DNA from: Fusobacterium sp.
GTDB lineage: Bacteria > Fusobacteriota > Fusobacteriia > Fusobacteriales > Fusobacteriaceae
Assembly (NCBI GenBank): GCA_020024855.1
Contig: JAHHTB010000001.1
Span: 1-54,493 of the forward strand
Length of the DNA stretch: 54,493 nt
Direction: 5' to 3'
Position 1 is the stretch's first letter, and each line of letters opens with the position of its first letter. The notes beneath the pieces were generated by a model. That model was not told where the DNA came from. It searched no databases and was given only the letters and a program-made list of their open reading frames with translations. The translations under genes were made by a program, and so were the position numbers. Of the stretch, positions 16,135 to 23,965 are shown piece by piece.

Positions 16135-16196
16135 TAATATATTGGTTGACAACTTGACCTCGTGGTTCTATGAACCTGCTTTAAAAAAAGCGTCAA
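16135..16196 (-). promoter_or_regulatory. Candidate structured leader (three-way junction) of rplC
   Basis: Read on the minus strand, TTGAC (16196-16192) pairs with GTCAA (16158-16154) and encloses two hairpins: GCTTT/AAAGC (16191-16178, 4-nt loop) abutting the closing stem, and GGTTC/GAACC (16176-16164, 3-nt loop). An alternative closing pair is GTTGAC (16197-16192) with GTCAAC (16150-16145). No U-run follows, so it is not an intrinsic terminator. Its position suggests an autogenous r-protein leader; the ligand is unknown. Confidence 0.5.
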
Positions 16197-16201
16197 CTTG
16201 T

Positions 16202-16230
16202 ATTATTCTGTAAGGATAATTTGATTTCAA
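16202..16230 (-). promoter_or_regulatory. Possible internal promoter between rpsJ and rplC
   Basis: TTGAAA (16230-16225) and AATAAT (16207-16202) lie 17 nt apart on the minus strand. The predicted start near 16195 coincides with the first base pair of the three-way-junction leader, so an rplC transcript would begin with that structure. Confidence 0.5.
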
Positions 16231-16256
16231 CCTTAATTTAAATCTTCAAATTACCC
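16214..16256 (-). repeat. Inverted repeat after rpsJ overlapping the internal promoter
   Basis: GGATAATTTGA (16214-16224) and TCAAATTACCC (16246-16256) form an 11-bp stem with one G-U pair in the minus-strand RNA. Inside, GATTT/AAATC (16223-16227 and 16240-16244) extends it. There is no T-run, so it is a processing or regulatory hairpin rather than a terminator. The -35 of the internal promoter is inside it. Confidence 0.5.
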
Positions 16257-16284
16257 GAGAATCAGCCATTTTTGTGTTTTTAAA

Positions 16285-16596
16285 CTACGCTTGTTTAATT
16301 TCGATTCCAACACCAGCTGGTAAGTTAACCGCTGTTAAAGATGATATTGTTTTTTGAGTAGAGTTTTTAATTTCCACCATTCTTCTGTGAACTCTCATTT
16401 CAAACTGCTCTCTTGAATCTTTGTTAACATGTACTGATCTTAATACAGTGTATTTTTTAATCTTAGTTGGTAGTGGCATAGGACCAGCTATTTCTGCTCC
16501 AGATTTTTCTGCAACTTCAGCTATCTTCTTTGCTGATTGATCTAGTAACATATGATCATAAGCTTTCAAGTAGATTCTTAACTTATTAGAAGCCAT
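16285..16596 (-). CDS. rpsJ: Small-subunit ribosomal protein uS10 (NusE)
   Basis: uS10 belongs to the 30S head and doubles as NusE in transcription antitermination. The segments IRIYLKAYDHMLLDQSAKKI and GPMPLPTKIKKYTVLRSVHV are conserved. 103 residues with a strong AAAGGAGG Shine-Dalgarno. It is the first gene after the strong promoter at 16660-16687. tuf, fusA and rpsL/rpsG, which often precede rpsJ, are not next to it: the rnf operon is. Confidence 0.97.
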   Translation of the reverse strand: MASNKLRIYLKAYDHMLLDQSAKKIAEVAEKSGAEIAGPMPLPTKIKKYTVLRSVHVNKDSREQFEMRVHRRMVEIKNSTQKTISSLTAVNLPAGVGIEIKQA

Positions 16597-16624
16597 TTAT
16601 ACACCTCCTTTAATTTTTTAATTT

Positions 16625-16646
16625 AAAGGATATATTAACATCCTTT
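16625..16646 (-). promoter_or_regulatory. 5'-UTR hairpin of rpsJ
   Basis: AAAGGAT (16625-16631) and ATCCTTT (16640-16646) form a 7-bp stem within the first ~10-30 nt of the predicted transcript. It precedes the Shine-Dalgarno and could stabilise the mRNA 5' end. Confidence 0.4.
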
Positions 16647-16659
16647 GTACACCTTGAGA

Positions 16660-16687
16660 ATTATATCATAAATCCCAGCATTTGCAA
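16660..16687 (-). promoter_or_regulatory. Main promoter of the S10-spc operon
   Basis: TTGCAA (16687-16682) and a perfect TATAAT (16665-16660) are 16 nt apart, with a TGA extended -10. The sequence directly upstream (about 16690-16760) consists of A- and T-tracts of UP-element type. The predicted 5' UTR is about 57 nt. Confidence 0.8.
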
Positions 16688-16689
16688 AG

Positions 16690-16840
16690 CTTTTTTTTAA
16701 TTTTTTACAAAAAAATTTTTTTATTTTTTTAATTGTTAGAAAACTATTTTATTTTTACAATTTTCTTACATATTTTATAACTTTTTTATTTTTTCTTTTT
16801 CCTACATTATTATATATGATATAAAAAAATTTTATCAATA
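16690..16840. other. AT-tract intergenic region upstream of rpsJ
   Basis: The gap between rpsJ and rnfB (16597-16918) holds the rpsJ promoter and hairpin at one end and the rnf terminator at the other. The middle is almost pure A/T with phased A- and T-runs, likely an UP-element or curved DNA for the ribosomal promoter. I saw no ORF with a Shine-Dalgarno. Confidence 0.5.
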
Positions 16841-16842
16841 TA

Positions 16843-16876
16843 AAAGCCACATTAATTTTTCAATCAATGTGGCTTT
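16843..16876 (-). terminator. Terminator of the rnf operon
   Basis: AAAGCCACATT (16843-16853) and AATGTGGCTTT (16866-16876) form an 11-bp stem with a 12-nt loop, followed on the minus strand by an interrupted T-rich stretch. It lies about 45 nt after the rnfB stop. Confidence 0.75.
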
Positions 16877-16918
16877 ATATAAAATTAATTTATATTTTCC
16901 TGACCTATCTAAGAAGAA

Positions 16919-17911
16919 CTACTTTACTTCTTCCATTTCAATAGCTTTCTTAGGACATTTAGTTGCACAAATTCCACAACCAACACATTTAGCTGGGTCA
17001 ACTTTATGCTTTTCTTTTAATGCTCCTTCAATAGCTGATACTGGACAGTTCTTAGCACAGATTGTACATCCTATACATTTTTCTTCAACTATCACAGCTT
17101 TCTTAGGAACTACTAAACTATTTATTGCTTTTGTTGGACACTTAGTTGCACATAATCCACATTGAATACATTTAGCTGGATCAATCTTAGCAAGATTGTT
17201 TTCAACTGTTATTGCACCAACAGGACATACTTTTGCACACATTCCACAACCAATACAAGCTGTTTTACAGTTCTTTCTTGCATCTGCACCTTTGTCTTTT
17301 GAAGAGCAAAGAACATTTACTTTTTGTGGTTGAGGTAACATTGCTATTACAAACTTAGGACAAGTTTTTACACAAGCTCCACAAGATACACATTTTTCTT
17401 CATCAATATGAGCAATTCCATCAACTATTGATATTGCTCCAACAGGACATACCTTTACACAATCCCCTTTTCCAAGACATGCATAAGAACATGATTTTTC
17501 TCCTGCTGCATATAAGTTCATAGAAGCACAAGTTGTAATGTCTCCTCTGAAATTATATTTTTGTATTGCATTTTCATGTTTTCCTTGACAAAGAACTTTT
17601 GCAACCATTTTTGGTCCTGTTGTTGCTTCTGCAGTCATACCCATGATTTCACAAATTTGATCTGCTACTGCTTTTCCTCCAGGAGCACACATATTAGGTT
17701 TTGCACCTTTATTTACTACTGCGTCAGCATATCCACCACAACCAGGGAATCCACAACCTCCACAGTTTGCACCTGGAAGACATGCTGTTATTGCTGATAC
17801 TCTTTCGTCTACTTTAACCTCAAATTTTTTAGAGGCAAAAGCTAAGAATAATCCCATAGCTAATCCTGTTACTCCAAGAACAACTACAGCTATTAATATT
17901 TCACTTCCCAT
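16919..17911 (-). CDS. rnfB: Rnf complex electron-transfer subunit RnfB (polyferredoxin)
   Basis: Iron-sulfur subunit that accepts electrons from reduced ferredoxin for the membrane Rnf complex. An N-terminal membrane helix (residues ~5-27) is followed by the RnfB cluster motif CGGCGFPGC with a fourth Cys in KPNMCAPGG. Then come six ferredoxin-like Cys motifs, the last two near KCIGCTICAKNC and KCVGCGICATKC. At 330 residues it is longer than the ~190-residue proteobacterial RnfB because of the extra clusters. The frame opens at TTG (17923) inside the Shine-Dalgarno; ATG at 17911, after GGAGGTTATC, is preferred. Last gene of the operon. Confidence 0.93.
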   Translation of the reverse strand: MGSEILIAVVVLGVTGLAMGLFLAFASKKFEVKVDERVSAITACLPGANCGGCGFPGCGGYADAVVNKGAKPNMCAPGGKAVADQICEIMGMTAEATTGPKMVAKVLCQGKHENAIQKYNFRGDITTCASMNLYAAGEKSCSYACLGKGDCVKVCPVGAISIVDGIAHIDEEKCVSCGACVKTCPKFVIAMLPQPQKVNVLCSSKDKGADARKNCKTACIGCGMCAKVCPVGAITVENNLAKIDPAKCIQCGLCATKCPTKAINSLVVPKKAVIVEEKCIGCTICAKNCPVSAIEGALKEKHKVDPAKCVGCGICATKCPKKAIEMEEVK

Positions 17912-17927
17912 GATAACCTCCAAAAAT

Positions 17928-18512
17928 TTATATTTGCATTCCTGCGAATCCCATGAATGCTAAAGCTAGACAAGTTGCTGATATAAAAGCAATCGGTACA
18001 CCTTGGAATGGTTTAGGGATATCTGAATATTCTATTCTCTCTCTAACACCAGCAAGTAGTACAAGTGCTAATGTAAATCCAACAGCAGCTCCAATACCAT
18101 TTACTATAGTTTCAATGAAGTTATATCCTTCTTGAATGTTTAATATTGCAACCCCAAGTACAACACAGTTTGTTGTAATAAGAGGAAGATAAACTCCAAG
18201 AGCATTGTAAAGATTTGGTGATAATTTTTGTATTGCCATCTCAACAAATTGAACTAATGAAGCTATTATTAAAATAAACATTATTGTTTGTAAATATTCA
18301 AGACCGAATGGAACAAGTAAATATTGATATATTAGCCAAGTAACAGCTGATGCTATTGATATAACGAATATAATTGCCATTCCCATTCCGATAGATGATT
18401 CAACTTTTTTAGAAACTCCCATATATGGACAAATTCCAAGAACTCTACCGAAAACATAGTTTTGAATAAAGATTGAAGTTATAATTATACTAAATAATTT
18501 TGCAAAATCCAC
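17928..18512 (-). CDS. rnfA: Rnf complex membrane subunit RnfA
   Basis: Integral membrane subunit homologous to NqrE/RsxA, with six hydrophobic segments. The family motifs NYVFGRVLGICPYMGVS near residue 23 and LPLITTNCVVLGVAILN near 110 carry the conserved cysteines, now thought to hold an intramembrane Fe-S cluster with RnfE. 194 residues, GTG start after GGAGG. Together RnfA and RnfE form the pseudo-symmetric membrane core. Confidence 0.95.
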   Translation of the reverse strand: MDFAKLFSIIITSIFIQNYVFGRVLGICPYMGVSKKVESSIGMGMAIIFVISIASAVTWLIYQYLLVPFGLEYLQTIMFILIIASLVQFVEMAIQKLSPNLYNALGVYLPLITTNCVVLGVAILNIQEGYNFIETIVNGIGAAVGFTLALVLLAGVRERIEYSDIPKPFQGVPIAFISATCLALAFMGFAGMQI

Positions 18513-18516
18513 TTAA

Positions 18517-19116
18517 CTATACCTCCTTCTTCTGTTTTAGGTAATTTTGGAATGCAATAACGAAAGCTATTGTTAAGAATCCACCTGGTGGTAATATAAA
18601 TATTAACGCATGCCATTTTTCTGGAGTGATAGCTATATCAAATAAGCTTCCAGCTCCTAAAAATTCTCTAATCATTCCAAGTACAGTAAGAGCAAGTGTA
18701 AATCCAAGTCCTGAACCTATTCCATCAAACATTGAATCTATAATACTATTTTTAGAAGCAAAGCTTTCTGCTCTTCCTAAAACTATACAGTTAACAACTA
18801 TTAGAGGTATGTATAACCCTAATACTTTATAAATATCTGGAGTGTATGCCTCCATTAACATTTGAACTATTGTAACAAGTGAAGCTATTATCATGATAAA
18901 TGCTGGTATTCTTACTTTATCAGGAATAACTTTCTTGAATACAGATATTAATATGTTTGAAAATACAAGAACTGCAGTAGTGGCAAGTCCCATTGACATA
19001 CCGTTTATAGCAGAACTTGAAGTTCCTAATGTAGGACAAAGTCCTAATAGTAATACTAGAACAGGGTTTTCTTTAAATATACCGTTTAGTACAATTCCCA
19101 TTTTACTTTTTGCCAT
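18517..19116 (-). CDS. rnfE: Rnf complex membrane subunit RnfE
   Basis: Paralogue of RnfA and partner in the membrane core (NqrD/RsxE family). GIFKENPVLVLLLGLCPTLGTSSSA near residue 13 and YIPLIVVNCIVLGRAESFA near 108 are the equivalent Cys-bearing repeats. 199 residues. Its ATG overlaps the rnfG stop (TAATG), so it is probably translationally coupled. Confidence 0.95.
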   Translation of the reverse strand: MAKSKMGIVLNGIFKENPVLVLLLGLCPTLGTSSSAINGMSMGLATTAVLVFSNILISVFKKVIPDKVRIPAFIMIIASLVTIVQMLMEAYTPDIYKVLGLYIPLIVVNCIVLGRAESFASKNSIIDSMFDGIGSGLGFTLALTVLGMIREFLGAGSLFDIAITPEKWHALIFILPPGGFLTIAFVIAFQNYLKQKKEV

Positions 19117-19652
19117 TATTTTCTCACCCCGTTTTCAAAAGCTGATAATGCTCTTTGAATTCCTGTATAAACAGCTGTTGGAGATACTGTTGCTCCAGCA
19201 AAAGCATCTGCTGCTTTTGTAAATTCATAAGATTTATCTGTTCCTATCCAGTGTTTTTGCCACTCTTCACCAGAAATTTTAGCTCCTAATCCTGGAGTTT
19301 CTTGGTGGTTCATTACGCTTAGTCCAGTAACTTTTCCGTCAAGATCTACACCAAGAGAGAAATCAATATTAGCTGCATAACCACCTTGGCTTACAACTAC
19401 AACATATCCAACTGGATTTCCATTCTCATCAAGTCCTGGTATAAATTCTAGACCATCTACAGTTATAGCGGCTCCTTCATCAAATGATTTTGCTTCTGGT
19501 ACAACTGCAACTCTTGCTGCTTTTGTTGCTTCTATTTTATTATTTGTAATAGTCCCTATTGTCATTCCATTTACACCTGCAAGAAGTCCGGCACAAACGG
19601 CTGCGATTGCTAAAAGAACAGAACCATAGTGTATAAATCTATTTCTTTCCAT
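19116..19652 (-). CDS. rnfG: Rnf complex FMN-binding subunit RnfG
   Basis: Carries covalently bound FMN on the outer face of the membrane. One N-terminal transmembrane helix (residues ~8-28) precedes an FMN-binding domain. The flavinylation motif is FAGATVSPTAV, with T155 as predicted phosphoester attachment site. MNHQETPGLGAKI (near residue 115) is the conserved NqrC/RnfG signature. 178 residues. Start overlaps the end of rnfD by 14 nt. An ApbE flavin transferase is needed but not encoded here. Confidence 0.93.
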   Translation of the reverse strand: MERNRFIHYGSVLLAIAAVCAGLLAGVNGMTIGTITNNKIEATKAARVAVVPEAKSFDEGAAITVDGLEFIPGLDENGNPVGYVVVVSQGGYAANIDFSLGVDLDGKVTGLSVMNHQETPGLGAKISGEEWQKHWIGTDKSYEFTKAADAFAGATVSPTAVYTGIQRALSAFENGVRK

Positions 19653-20580
19653 CAGCTTTCACCTCCCCGAATTTCTTAGGCATTGTGTATCTGTTGATTA
19701 AAGGTGTAACCCCGTTCATTATTAATATTGAGAAAGCTGTTCCTTCTGGATATCCACCTTTTGTTCTAATAAGAGCAATTAAAGCACCTATTCCAAATGC
19801 ATATATAATTTTTCCTTTTGGAGTTACAGGGCTTGTAACCATATCTGTTGCCATGAAGAAAGCTCCTAACATTAATCCTCCAGAAAGAACATGCATTAAT
19901 GGATCTCTTCCAGCTATTCCTGTTAATACAGCTACTGTACCAATTATAATTACTGGAGTTTTCCAATCTATTTGTTTTTTATAGATTAGGTAAATTCCAC
20001 CTATAATAAGTGCAAGTGCTGAAGTTTCTCCAATACATCCACCCATTCTTCCAATGAATGCTTCTACATAAGGATTTCCATCTTTAATTAAAATTTCAGG
20101 AAGTGATCTTTTCATAGCATCAAGCATTGTTGCTCCAGCTACTCCATCAAGAGTAAATGATGTGATTGCTACTGGCCAAGATGCTTGAACAAATGCTCTT
20201 CCTATTAAAGCTGGGTTAAATACATTTTGTCCTAACCCACCAAATAACATTTTTCCTAAACCTATAGATACTATTGCACCTATTGCAACATATTCTAAAG
20301 ACATTCCAACTGGAATTACGAAAGCAAAAAGTAAACCTGTTACTATCGCACTTCCATCATGAAGTGTACACTCTACTTTTCTTATCTTGTTAAATACTAA
20401 TTCTGTTAACATACAGAATATTACTGAAACAGCTGTAACAATTAAAGCTCTTGTTTTAAAAACATAGACTGCCATTAAAAGTGCTGGCACTAAAGCTATA
20501 ATTACATCATACATTACTTTGTCAACTGTTTCTGATGTTCTTATGTGAGGTGATGGCCCCATATTATATACTTTTGACAC
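19639..20580 (-). CDS. rnfD: Rnf complex membrane subunit RnfD
   Basis: NqrB/RnfD-family membrane protein carrying the second covalent FMN. About nine to ten hydrophobic segments span 313 residues. The flavinylation motif is DGVAGATMLDAM with T151. The preceding GQNVFNPALIGRAFVQASWP segment is highly conserved. It begins with SPHIRTSETVDKVMYDV, typical of the subunit. 28 nt after rnfC. Confidence 0.95.
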   Translation of the reverse strand: MSKVYNMGPSPHIRTSETVDKVMYDVIIALVPALLMAVYVFKTRALIVTAVSVIFCMLTELVFNKIRKVECTLHDGSAIVTGLLFAFVIPVGMSLEYVAIGAIVSIGLGKMLFGGLGQNVFNPALIGRAFVQASWPVAITSFTLDGVAGATMLDAMKRSLPEILIKDGNPYVEAFIGRMGGCIGETSALALIIGGIYLIYKKQIDWKTPVIIIGTVAVLTGIAGRDPLMHVLSGGLMLGAFFMATDMVTSPVTPKGKIIYAFGIGALIALIRTKGGYPEGTAFSILIMNGVTPLINRYTMPKKFGEVKADGKK

Positions 20581-20608
20581 TTTTGTTCCTCCTATCTCCT
20601 AAAGAATT

Positions 20609-21916
20609 TTATTTCATTGCTCTTAACTTAGCTTTACCAATTTTAATAGCTTCAGTTAATGGTCTATTTGCTGGGCAAATATAAGCACATGAACCACATT
20701 CAATACAGTCCATTAAATTATATTTTGGTAACTCTTCCCAGTTTTCTTTTACTGCAAGTCTTGCATACATAAATGGTACTAAATGCATTGGACATACATC
20801 AACACATTTTCCACAACTTATACATGCTTGTGGTTTACAGTAATTTGTTTCCTCTTTAGTTAGTGCTAAAAGTCCACCAGTTCCTTTTATTACTGGAACT
20901 TCTTCTGTAAATTGTGCCATACCCATCATAGGTCCACCCATAACAAGTTTATCAACTGCTTCTCTATCTACTCCACAGTAGTCAAGTAGTTCAGAGAAAG
21001 GTGTTCCTATTACTACTTTTAAGTTTTTAGGTTCTTTTATTGCTTTTCCTGAAACAGTTACTATTTTTTCAATTAATGGTTCTCCATGAACTATTCCTCT
21101 ATAAATAGCTGCTGCTGTTCCCGTATTTTGAACAACTACTCCAACAGATGCAGGAAGTTTTCCTGATGGAACTTCTCTATCTAAAACTGCTTTTATAAGT
21201 TGTTTTTCTCCTCCTTGAGGATATTTTGTATGAAGTGGCATAACTTCTATTCCTGTCCCTTCACATGCTTTTCTCATGCTAGCAATAGCTTCAGGTTTAT
21301 TTTCCTCTATACCAATCACAGCTGTTTGAATATTTAAAATCTTTTTAATGATTTTAATTCCTTCTACTATTGATTGAGGATCTTCAAGCATAAGTCTATT
21401 ATCAGAATTTAAATAAGGCTCACACTCTGCACCATTAAGTACTAAAGTATCAATTTTAGCATCTTCTGGTGGGTTTAGTTTGATATGAGTAGGGAAACTT
21501 GCTCCCCCTATTCCAACTATACCTTTTTCTCTTATTAATTTTAATAAATCTTTAACTGACGCTTCTTGCCAGTTTTCAATTTTTTCTAGCTCACACCATT
21601 CATCATTTCCATCATTTTCAATAACTACTGTGTTAGCTTTCCCCATTAAAGGAAATACACGCTGTTCTATTTTCTTTACTGTTCCACTTACTGGTGAATG
21701 AATAGTAGTAGACATAAAAGCTTGAGAATCAGCTATTTTCTGTCCTTTAAGAACTTTATCTCCAACTTTAACTATTGGATCTAATGGAGCTCCTATGTGT
21801 TGTTGTAATGGTATATATACCATTTTTGGTGATGCCATTTTTTCTGTTGCTATTTCAGCTGTTTGGGCCTTATTATCAGGTGGATGCACTCCGCCTCTGA
21901 ATCCAAAAAACTTCAT
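20609..21916 (-). CDS. rnfC: Rnf complex NADH/ferredoxin-interacting subunit RnfC
   Basis: Cytoplasmic subunit with the NADH/FMN site of the Rnf pump, which couples ferredoxin oxidation with NAD+ reduction and moves Na+ or H+. The N-terminal RnfC barrel (GGVHPPDNK) is followed by a Rossmann-like SLBB/51-kDa-type domain (GIGGASFPTHIKLNPP near residue 145). Two C-terminal [4Fe-4S] motifs, CISCGKCVDVC and CIECGSCAYIC, occupy residues ~370-420. At 435 residues it lacks the long Ala-rich tail of the E. coli protein. First gene of rnfCDGEAB, the order also seen in clostridia. Confidence 0.95.
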   Translation of the reverse strand: MKFFGFRGGVHPPDNKAQTAEIATEKMASPKMVYIPLQQHIGAPLDPIVKVGDKVLKGQKIADSQAFMSTTIHSPVSGTVKKIEQRVFPLMGKANTVVIENDGNDEWCELEKIENWQEASVKDLLKLIREKGIVGIGGASFPTHIKLNPPEDAKIDTLVLNGAECEPYLNSDNRLMLEDPQSIVEGIKIIKKILNIQTAVIGIEENKPEAIASMRKACEGTGIEVMPLHTKYPQGGEKQLIKAVLDREVPSGKLPASVGVVVQNTGTAAAIYRGIVHGEPLIEKIVTVSGKAIKEPKNLKVVIGTPFSELLDYCGVDREAVDKLVMGGPMMGMAQFTEEVPVIKGTGGLLALTKEETNYCKPQACISCGKCVDVCPMHLVPFMYARLAVKENWEELPKYNLMDCIECGSCAYICPANRPLTEAIKIGKAKLRAMK

Positions 21917-21977
21917 ACAAACTCTCCTTCCTTAAACTATATTTAATTTTAATAAATATATAAATTTTCCTTATATC

Positions 21978-22006
21978 AGTTTAGCACAATTATCAATTTT
22001 TAACAA
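21978..22006 (-). promoter_or_regulatory. Candidate promoter of the rnf operon
   Basis: TTGTTA (22006-22001) and TAAACT (21983-21978) are 17 nt apart on the minus strand, with a TGC extended -10. It lies about 60 nt upstream of rnfC. Confidence 0.45.
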
Positions 22007-22038
22007 TATCTTTTTCGGACTTACCGACCTTTTTTTCA

Positions 22039-22605
22039 TCATTTTTTATTGTAAAGTTGCATTATTTTTTCTATTTTTTCACCATTTAAAAGAGAAAATA
22101 CCATCTTTGAAACATTTCCTATTGCTTCTTTCACATCAAGTTCTTCCTCTTTAGAAAAACGTCCAAGAACAAAACCAACAGTTTTTTCTTTTCCACCACT
22201 AGCACCTATTCCAAATTTTATTCTTAAAAATTTTTCTCCTATATGTGAAATAATAGATTTTATTCCATTATGTCCCCCAGCACTTCCTTTTTCTCTTATT
22301 CTAAGTTTACCTACTGGAAGTGACATATCATCGTAAATTACTACCATTTCTGTTTCTGAATTAATTTTATAAAAATTTAAAACTTGAATTATAGAATCAC
22401 CACTTAAATTCATAAAAGTTTGAGGTTTTAAAAGAAGTATTTTTTCTCCTTTATAGTTCCCTTCTCCTATCAGCCCCTTAAACTTTTCTTTAAAATCATA
22501 TATTTTTAAATCTTCTGCTATTTTATCTATAGCCATAAATCCTAGATTATGCCTTGTATTTTCGTATTCTTTACCTGGATTTCCAAGTCCTACTATAAGT
22601 TTCAT
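22039..22605 (-). CDS. pth: Peptidyl-tRNA hydrolase
   Basis: Releases peptides from peptidyl-tRNA dropped by stalled ribosomes. The N-terminal KLIVGLGNPGKEYENTRHNLGF contains the catalytic His (H20). Further motifs are LLKPQTFMNLSG and YDDMSLPVGKLRIREKGSAGGHNGIKS with the conserved Asp and His. 188 residues, normal. It lies between the sdaA terminator and rnfC; no clear own promoter was found in the 40 nt before it. Confidence 0.96.
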   Translation of the reverse strand: MKLIVGLGNPGKEYENTRHNLGFMAIDKIAEDLKIYDFKEKFKGLIGEGNYKGEKILLLKPQTFMNLSGDSIIQVLNFYKINSETEMVVIYDDMSLPVGKLRIREKGSAGGHNGIKSIISHIGEKFLRIKFGIGASGGKEKTVGFVLGRFSKEEELDVKEAIGNVSKMVFSLLNGEKIEKIMQLYNKK

Positions 22606-22646
22606 TAATTATATTTCTCCAATCACTTTTCATTTTTTACAACTTT

Positions 22647-22676
22647 AAAAAGGCTGATTTCTAATCAGCCTTTTTA
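22647..22676 (-). terminator. Terminator after sdaA
   Basis: GGCTGATT (22652-22659) and AATCAGCC (22663-22670) form an 8-bp stem with a 3-nt loop, extended by A5/T5 flanks on each side. The stem begins about 5 nt after the sdaA stop. Confidence 0.88.
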
Positions 22677-22680
22677 AAAA

Positions 22681-23886
22681 TTAACAATTTGCACAAAAAT
22701 GTTTTGCTAAACCACCAAGAGATGTTTCTCTATATTCTTCTTTCATATCTCTTCCAGTTTCTCCCATAGTTATTACTACTTCGTCAAAAGATACGCTGTG
22801 TTGTCCATCTGTATAAAGTGCATAGTTTGCTGTATCAAGTGCTTTTGCTGCTGCTGATGCATTTCTTTCTATACAAGGAATTTGTACATATCCGCCAATA
22901 GGGTCACAAGTAAGTCCTAGATTATGCTCTAATGCCATCTCTGCTGCATACTCTATTTGCTCTATTGTTCCTCCCATTAAAAATGCTGCCATTCCTGCTG
23001 CCATTGCACAAGCTGTTCCAACCTCTGCTTGACAACCTGCTTCTGCTCCAGATATACTTGCATTTTCTTTAACTATGTTTCCTATTAATCCAGCCACTGC
23101 AAGAGCTTTTACTATCTCTTTTGGCTCTAATTTAAATGCTTCTTTCAAAGTATAAAGTGTTCCTGGAATAACTCCTGCTGCTCCACATGTAGGGGCTGTA
23201 ACAACTCTTCCACCACCAGCATTTTCTTCTGATACTGCAAGTGTGTAGGCAAAAAGTTTTCCTCTAAACTGTCTAACTTTCCCTTCTGATCTTGATCTTC
23301 TATAAAAAGTTTGAGCTCTTCTTTTTAAACCTATGCTTCCTGGTAAAACACCATCTTTAGTTATTCCTCTTTCTACTGCTTCTTCCATAGCTTTCCAAAT
23401 CTCTGTAAGGAATTCTTCTATGTCGTCATCTTCATGCTCCATTACATATTCCCATAGCTCTTTTTTATTTTCTTTACACCATTCTATTATGTCATCCATT
23501 TTCTTTAAAGGATAAACTGTTGATGTAGAGTATCTTCCTTGTCCCTCTTCAACTATTGTTCCTCCTCCAACAGAAAAAACAAGCCAATTTTTTATTTCAT
23601 TCCCAGCTTCATCGTAAGCAAAAAATTTCATTCCGTTTGTATGGAATGGGTGAACAACTTCTGGTTTCCATACTATTTCTGTCTTTACTGGTTCTAAAGT
23701 TTTTTCTATTATCCAGTCTGTTAAATGCCCCTTTCCTGTAAGAGCAAGAGAACCATAAAGTTCTACTTTATAAGATTTTGCATTAGGTGTTTCCCCTTTA
23801 AATCTTCTAGCTGCTCTTTCAGGTCCCATAGTATGTGAACTTGAAGGTCCATTTCCAATTTTAAATAATTCTTTTAACGAATCCAT
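22681..23886 (-). CDS. sdaA: L-serine ammonia-lyase, iron-sulfur-dependent (single chain)
   Basis: Converts L-serine to pyruvate and ammonia, an energy-yielding reaction in amino-acid fermenters. The N-terminal GNGPSSSHTMGPERAARRF and the C-terminal domain with TAPTCGAAGVIPGT, GAEAGCQAEVG and GLTCDPIGGYVQIPC provide the [4Fe-4S] cysteines. Alpha and beta domains are fused in one chain of 401 residues, somewhat shorter than the ~454-residue E. coli SdaA. The C-terminus FCANC carries two more cysteines. ATG after GGGAGG. Separate transcription unit bounded by hairpins. Confidence 0.93.
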   Translation of the reverse strand: MDSLKELFKIGNGPSSSHTMGPERAARRFKGETPNAKSYKVELYGSLALTGKGHLTDWIIEKTLEPVKTEIVWKPEVVHPFHTNGMKFFAYDEAGNEIKNWLVFSVGGGTIVEEGQGRYSTSTVYPLKKMDDIIEWCKENKKELWEYVMEHEDDDIEEFLTEIWKAMEEAVERGITKDGVLPGSIGLKRRAQTFYRRSRSEGKVRQFRGKLFAYTLAVSEENAGGGRVVTAPTCGAAGVIPGTLYTLKEAFKLEPKEIVKALAVAGLIGNIVKENASISGAEAGCQAEVGTACAMAAGMAAFLMGGTIEQIEYAAEMALEHNLGLTCDPIGGYVQIPCIERNASAAAKALDTANYALYTDGQHSVSFDEVVITMGETGRDMKEEYRETSLGGLAKHFCANC

Positions 23887-23943
23887 TTTTTCCTCCCTAA
23901 TAACATAATCAAAATTTAATTTACCTCTTTATACTTTGAGAGA

Positions 23944-23965
23944 AAATCAGACTACTGTCTGATTT
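23944..23965 (-). terminator. Hairpin overlapping the pheT stop codon
   Basis: AAATCAGAC (23944-23952) and GTCTGATTT (23957-23965) form a 9-bp stem with a 4-nt loop. The last codons and the TAG of pheT are inside it. The following minus-strand TTTTCTCTC is only moderately T-rich. It probably terminates the long gyr-phe transcript, though weakly. Confidence 0.6.

Noticed and set aside
22014..22037. Terminator between pth and rnfC
   Set aside because: The small stem TCGG/CCGA is followed by a T-run only on the plus strand, where no gene needs it.
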